Source: Parapristionchus giblindavisi
Taxonomy: Eukaryota; Nematoda; Chromadorea; Rhabditida; Diplogasteridae
Assembly (NCBI GenBank): GCA_943737045.1
Contig: CALSFV010000243.1
Location: forward strand, 745,449-809,448
Direction of reading: 5' to 3'
DNA length: 64,000 bases
The position numbers were made by a program, and so were the translations under genes. This document shows positions 59,612 to 64,000 of the stretch, piece by piece. How positions within the stretch are numbered: the first letter of the stretch is position 1; the number at the start of each line of letters is the position of its first letter. Below the pieces are notes generated by a model. It was given only the letters and a program-made list of their open reading frames with translations. It ran no database searches and had not been told where the DNA came from.

Positions 59612-60190
59612 TAGTTACCATTATGTCAACAGTGAGCCAACTTTTATCTTTCTGGATACCGTAACCAGAACAACCTTAATCTTGCTACCGTACCCTTTAA
59701 TATTGTAGCGAAATTCACGACAAACCCCGGTGCGATTACGGTAGTTCGGGTTACGGTATCCAGAAAGATAAAAGTTGGCTCACTGTTGACATAATGGCAA
59801 CTAGTATTTGATCTCGGGCCATCGTGATTTTTCGACTTCGGTCAATTTCGACCCCCTGGTAATGAACGGTCATGGGTTGAATGAAAAAAAAAAATCAAGT
59901 TCGCGATTCCTGACGGTCATGGTAGCCCAATACCGTGCACACCTACTGATAACAATAGTACAACTTTTTTGCGATGGGCCATCACCCAAACGTTTTATGA
60001 TCCGTTGCTGAAATCACGGCGGCTCAATGATAGTAATTAAGAAGCTCTTGCCTGAGAAAGAAAGTATCGCAAACTGAGTGATGATAAGCAGTAAAACATC
60101 TAGGTTCTCCCAGCGCGAAAGTTAATTACGGTATATCTGGGCGCTCGCTTCTGACTAGACCTATCATCGAGTTTTACGATTCGCGAGTCA

Positions 60191-60262
60191 TGCTGAGATG
60201 GCTTAGTGGATAGAGCTTTTGTTTAGCGATCCGAACCTCGTAGGTTCGAATCCCGCCCAGTG
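60191..60262 (+). repeat. tRNA-like sequence (SINE-type head)
   Basis: TGGCTTAGTGGATAGAGC (A box) and GGTTCGAATCCCGCCC (B box). The acceptor stem does not close, so not a functional tRNA. The inverted arm at about 58040-58080 keeps the B-box half. Confidence 0.65.
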
Positions 60263-60419
60263 CAAATCAACTTTGCCGATTTTTCGTAATGCAAGAGCAT
60301 TCAAGCCAAAGTTAAATGTAGGGATTTCTCTTAATTGAACCGCCGTGGAAATGGGCGTTGTCGAATTGTCCACCCTAGAGATCCGCAAACGTGCGATCGT
60401 TCAGAAATGATTTCTCACT

Positions 60420-60880
60420 AATTAATGAATAAAATATCGTGCACACGGTATTAATATGATAATTAAAAACTTATTCGTGCAAAGGCGCGCAGTCGACTCA
60501 TTTGATTTATTTTCATTCATTGAACTGGTGGATATCTCTCATGCCTTGAAAGTGTTTAGCGTTTTTTAGTCATTTCTCGTCACCCGATCTAGCTAACATT
60601 TGTAGATTATTCTTCTAACAAGGGCAGTCTGTTTGGGATGGGACATATACCATTCGATAGGTATCCGAAAAAGAAGACTTTTCATGTTGACCATTTTGGC
60701 AAAATACCCCTGGGAGCAGAGTTATTTTCGTATTTCTACGGATTTTGGCCTACAAAGAAACCCAGTCTCTGTGAGATAGCTTGGAATCGAACTTGCAAGC
60801 AAAATATATCTTATCAGTAAAAAAATTCATGTTCACCATCACCCCAAAAAAGTGATGCTATGTATCTTGTGGTCCGTGAA
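60420..60880. other. Unclassified sequence
   Basis: No exon, terminal repeat or tandem array that I can support. Confidence 0.4.
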
Positions 60881-63605
60881 TGACCAGATCCACTGGGAGC
60901 TCCTACCTCGTATGCATGAACGTCGACAAACGTGACGTCACAACCGTAGGAGGAGGCCGTTTGCCAAAGATCCTCCCCCACGCTTGTGACGTCACATATG
61001 TCGACCAACCGTTTGTCGACGTTCATGTATACGGCCTCTGAGTTCACGATATTCTGTTGACCTCAGGATATTTCCCGTATGTCTACAAGCCACATTACCA
61101 CAAATTAGTTCAGTAAAAAATGTTATCACCCACTAGCCACACGACATGCCTACAGAAATACAAATCCTTTCAACGGAGAAGATCTAAAGTAGCCTTGCCT
61201 CGAAATATAATACATTCGAAATATAATACATTACCCCTCTCAAATACCTTACCTTCTTATGGTCTCATTGAGCGGCAAGATCATACATTGCCATACCCTC
61301 GCAGTGCGAGGATTGACCCACTATATAAGTCCCATTTTAGGCCACTTGATAAAAAAATAAAGCTAAAAATGACGATTTTTATGCGAAAATAACGAATTTT
61401 GTGAATCAACCCACACTATTTCGAGAATTGACCCACTATATAAAAATAGACGGCGAGGTTACCGAAAATGTATGGGCAAGATGCTGCCAGGAGATGTTCT
61501 CGATGAAGAGACTGCTGCAAGTTGTGCATGTTAGTCTTGGTCAAATTAACCACTTCTATAAACACAGACGGCGAAACAGCAATACAATGAAAAATATCGA
61601 CAGTAGTAAAGATTCAATAAATCAATCTTTATCAGTTTCACATATTGGATACTATAGATAGCAGATCGATATTGAGCCGTTGCTACTTTCTCAAATTTTG
61701 CCGGAAAAACATGATTCAATAATAATAGTTCAAAAGCTGTGAAAAGAAAAGAAAATCAGAGAAAAACTTACTGGTATGACTTCGAGAAACAATGATCCTG
61801 TTGATTATGAAGACGGAGCCCTATGTGAATCCAGCAAGCCATCGGCTGCCATTTCTTAAGTCCCCAAAGACGTGAAATCGGTAGTGGAAGAGATAACGCA
61901 CATGACGAATGTAGACATGGAACTGACTGAAACACGATCAATTTAGTGGCGACCAAAGATCAAGACCATCAAGACGACAAAGTAAGTGTTTGTCGAAAAT
62001 TGTCCGCCGCGGCTAAATGACCGCAATTTGTGCGTCCGCCGGATACGGACACGTGACGAGGGCAAAAGAGTGGAAAGAGCAAAACAGCAAAATAGCTATA
62101 AATAGTACGCGTATATGAAAAACTTGGCAGTTGTAAGCGATTAGAGAATTTGGCAAAATGCCAGATACTCTAGCTCTCTAACCCACAAAGACTGAGCACT
62201 CTGCTTCTCTGACTGCTCTGCCATTTCATCTAATCGCGATTATAATCACTGTTTTTGCATATTTTACTTGTTTATCGTTTCATGGCATTTATTTTTGCGC
62301 TTTTAAAACTACTTTCTCTGTATTATCAGACTCAACCATTTCAGAAGGTCAAACTATGACTACCGGTAGATCTACCTATGCTTATTTAACTTCAAACGAA
62401 GGTCTTTCCGTTGTCCCAAGTCAATTTTGGTAAGCACTACCTTTCTGTATTCACACCCTTCTGCGAAAGTCGACAAGATAATTGTAAATGGGGTGCGAAC
62501 GTTATATAGGTCTCTAACAGTCCTGAATGTTGTTGACACTAGCCATCAGGTCCCCTATCTACTTTTCGGAATTTTTCATTTAATATCCTTCCCATAGCTC
62601 CCTTCTCTTTCGTAATATCTTCTAATTCCAGAGTCTTCTTCTCGGATTAATTCTCGATTGTTCATCTACATTCGTCATGTGCGTTATCTCTTCCACTACC
62701 GATTTCACGTCTTTGGGGACTTAAGAAATGGCAGCCGATGGCTTGCTGGATTCACATAGGGCTCCGTCTTCATAATCAACAGGATCATTGTTTCTCGAAG
62801 TCATACCAGTAAGTTTTTCTCTGATTTTCTTTTCTTTTCACAGCTTTTGAACTATTATTATTGAATCATGTTTTTCCGGCAAAATTTGAGAAAGTAGCAA
62901 CGGCTCAATATCGATCTGCTATCTATAGTATCCAATATGTGAAACTGATAAAGATTGATTTATTGAATCTTTACTACTGTCGATATTTTTCATTGTATTG
63001 CTGTTTCGCCGTCTGTGTTTATAGAAGTGGTTAATTTGACCAAGACTAACATGCACAACTTGCAGCAGTCTCATCATCGAGAACATCTCCTGGCAGCATC
63101 TTGCCGCTCAATCAACAGCAGCAGAAGGTACGGTATATTACTATGCTATTGACTGATTTCGATTTTTCGGCCAATTTTATTGATTAGTTTTTATTTTCAC
63201 AAAATTTGCAGATTAGGGCTAACTACTCGTGATCCGCCTTGACGGCATCAATCGGCCGTACGCAGGCAATAAGAAGGTACGGTATTTGAGAGGGGTTAAT
63301 GTATTATATTTCGAGGCAAGTCTCTATTGAAAGAAATTGAATTACTGTAGGCGTGCTGTGTGGCTAGTGGATGATATAAATTTTATTGAACTAACTTTTC
63401 GTAACGTGGCTTGTAGAGATACGGGCAATATCCTGAGGTCAGCAGAATATCGTGAACTCAGAGGTCGTATGCATGAACGTCGACAAACGGTTTGTCGACA
63501 GATGTGACGTCACAAACGTGGGGAGGATCTTTGGCAAACGGCCTCCGCCTACGTTTGTGACGTCACGTTTGTCGACGTTCATGCGTACGGCCTCAGCAGT
63601 CATTA
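60880..63605. mobile_element. 2.7-kb palindrome with 1-kb arms and exon-like segments
   Basis: Left arm about 60900-61965 and right arm about 62640-63600 are inverted copies, with about 675 bp between them. Each outer end is itself a 120-130-bp inverted repeat (GTATGCATGAACGTCGACAA) containing TGACGTCA palindromes. The right arm has spliced-exon-like segments: 63066-63127 (GCAG before, GTACGG after) and 63212-63276. It also has a long open stretch ending near 62808 at a GTAAGT donor. None was matched to a known protein. Confidence 0.75.
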
Positions 63606-63726
63606 ATCATCTCTTGTCACTGTCCCGTTAACAATTCCCGTCCGTTTCTTTGCTTCTCTATTTATAATAAAATTATCTATCGTGATCTGCCGATGGGCAC
63701 GCTCTAGAATCGAATGATATATTTAT

Positions 63727-64000
63727 TAGGTTCGTGCATATGTCTTTGTCGCTATTTCAATTATAGCATTGCTAACTAATGACAACGTACCGAGATTAGT
63801 AGTGGGTACCATCCTTGTCCACTATGTGTTGCCAACGCGTGGGAAGCTTACAGGAGACCCGTGGTATAGACATGCACGCCCTCGACCGTGAATTAAAGGG
63901 AGAGCGACCCCCTCAAACAAAATCAGTTTTAAATTCCGGCCAATTTAAATTTGCGTCTCAAAATGATAACTCTACCACAACACACGGTATTTTGCCTGAA
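63727..64000. mobile_element. Mariner-like end and inverted-repeat fragment at right edge
   Basis: TTAGGTTCGTGCATATGTCTTTG (63729) looks like a mariner terminus. AAATTCCGGCCAATTTAAATTTGCGTCTCA (about 63931) is the complement of 57912-57945, so the same repeat borders both sides of the 58-64 kb nest. Confidence 0.5.

Larger units (their letters stand above)
57900..60420. mobile_element. Nested inverted-repeat element with tRNA-like arms, foldback and mariner
   Basis: The outer arms (about 57960-58080 and 60225-60350) are inverted copies around AAATCAACTTTGCCGATTTTTCGTA and TTCGAACC. Inside is the foldback family of 1329-1980 (about 58090-58310 plus 59614-60020). Inside that is a mariner (58313-59611). 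Confidence 0.7.

Overview
The window is eukaryotic nuclear DNA, almost certainly from a free-living nematode of the rhabditid/diplogastrid type. It is AT-rich and has many short coding exons (44-222 bp) with higher GC, joined by introns ending in TTTCAG, CTGCAG or TTGTAG. Short motifs such as TACCGTA and ATCAATCAAT are scattered through the introns. Genus and species cannot be fixed from sequence alone.

Three real genes can be read, plus a fragment of a fourth. (1) 3117-3927 (+): the last exons of a rhodopsin-family GPCR (TM6, TM7 and tail); its earlier exons lie upstream of the window. (2) 33365-7651 (-): a complete EDC4/Ge-1 homologue, the scaffold of the mRNA-decapping complex. I assembled it by hand as 30 exons with consistent reading frame (about 847 codons) over 25.7 kb, including one 10.35-kb intron (12433-22783) and one GC-AG intron. 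(3) 34014-40163 (+): a nuclear C2H2 zinc-finger protein of 17 exons and about 661 codons, divergent from EDC4 across a gap of about 650 bp that probably holds both promoters. It contains a tandem exon duplication. Its last exon and 3' flank have been duplicated twice more in tandem (to about 47.9 kb). (4) 56828-56891 (-), perhaps with 49100-49258: pieces resembling the start of an auxilin/GAK J-domain, apparently broken.

Nearly everything else is mobile or repetitive DNA. Seven small non-autonomous inverted-repeat families have 8-bp target duplications readable at the insertion points (hAT-like); one sits inside another. Tc1/mariner fossils are present at 1.0-2.9, 58.3-59.6 and 52.9-56.4 kb. 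There is a 5'-truncated non-LTR reverse transcriptase with an AAAG tail (53.8-54.9 kb), a 1.03-kb foldback, a 1.95-kb inverted repeat in a zinc-finger intron, a 7.4-kb composite palindrome (49.4-56.8 kb) with opposed tRNA-like sequences, and a 2.7-kb palindrome (60.9-63.6 kb) whose arms carry exon-like segments. At 1-3 kb a foldback is inserted in a mariner, and at 58-60 kb a mariner is inserted in the same foldback family.

I see no prokaryotic operon, CRISPR array, phage or defence system. The most unusual content is the transposon history and its effect on gene structure.
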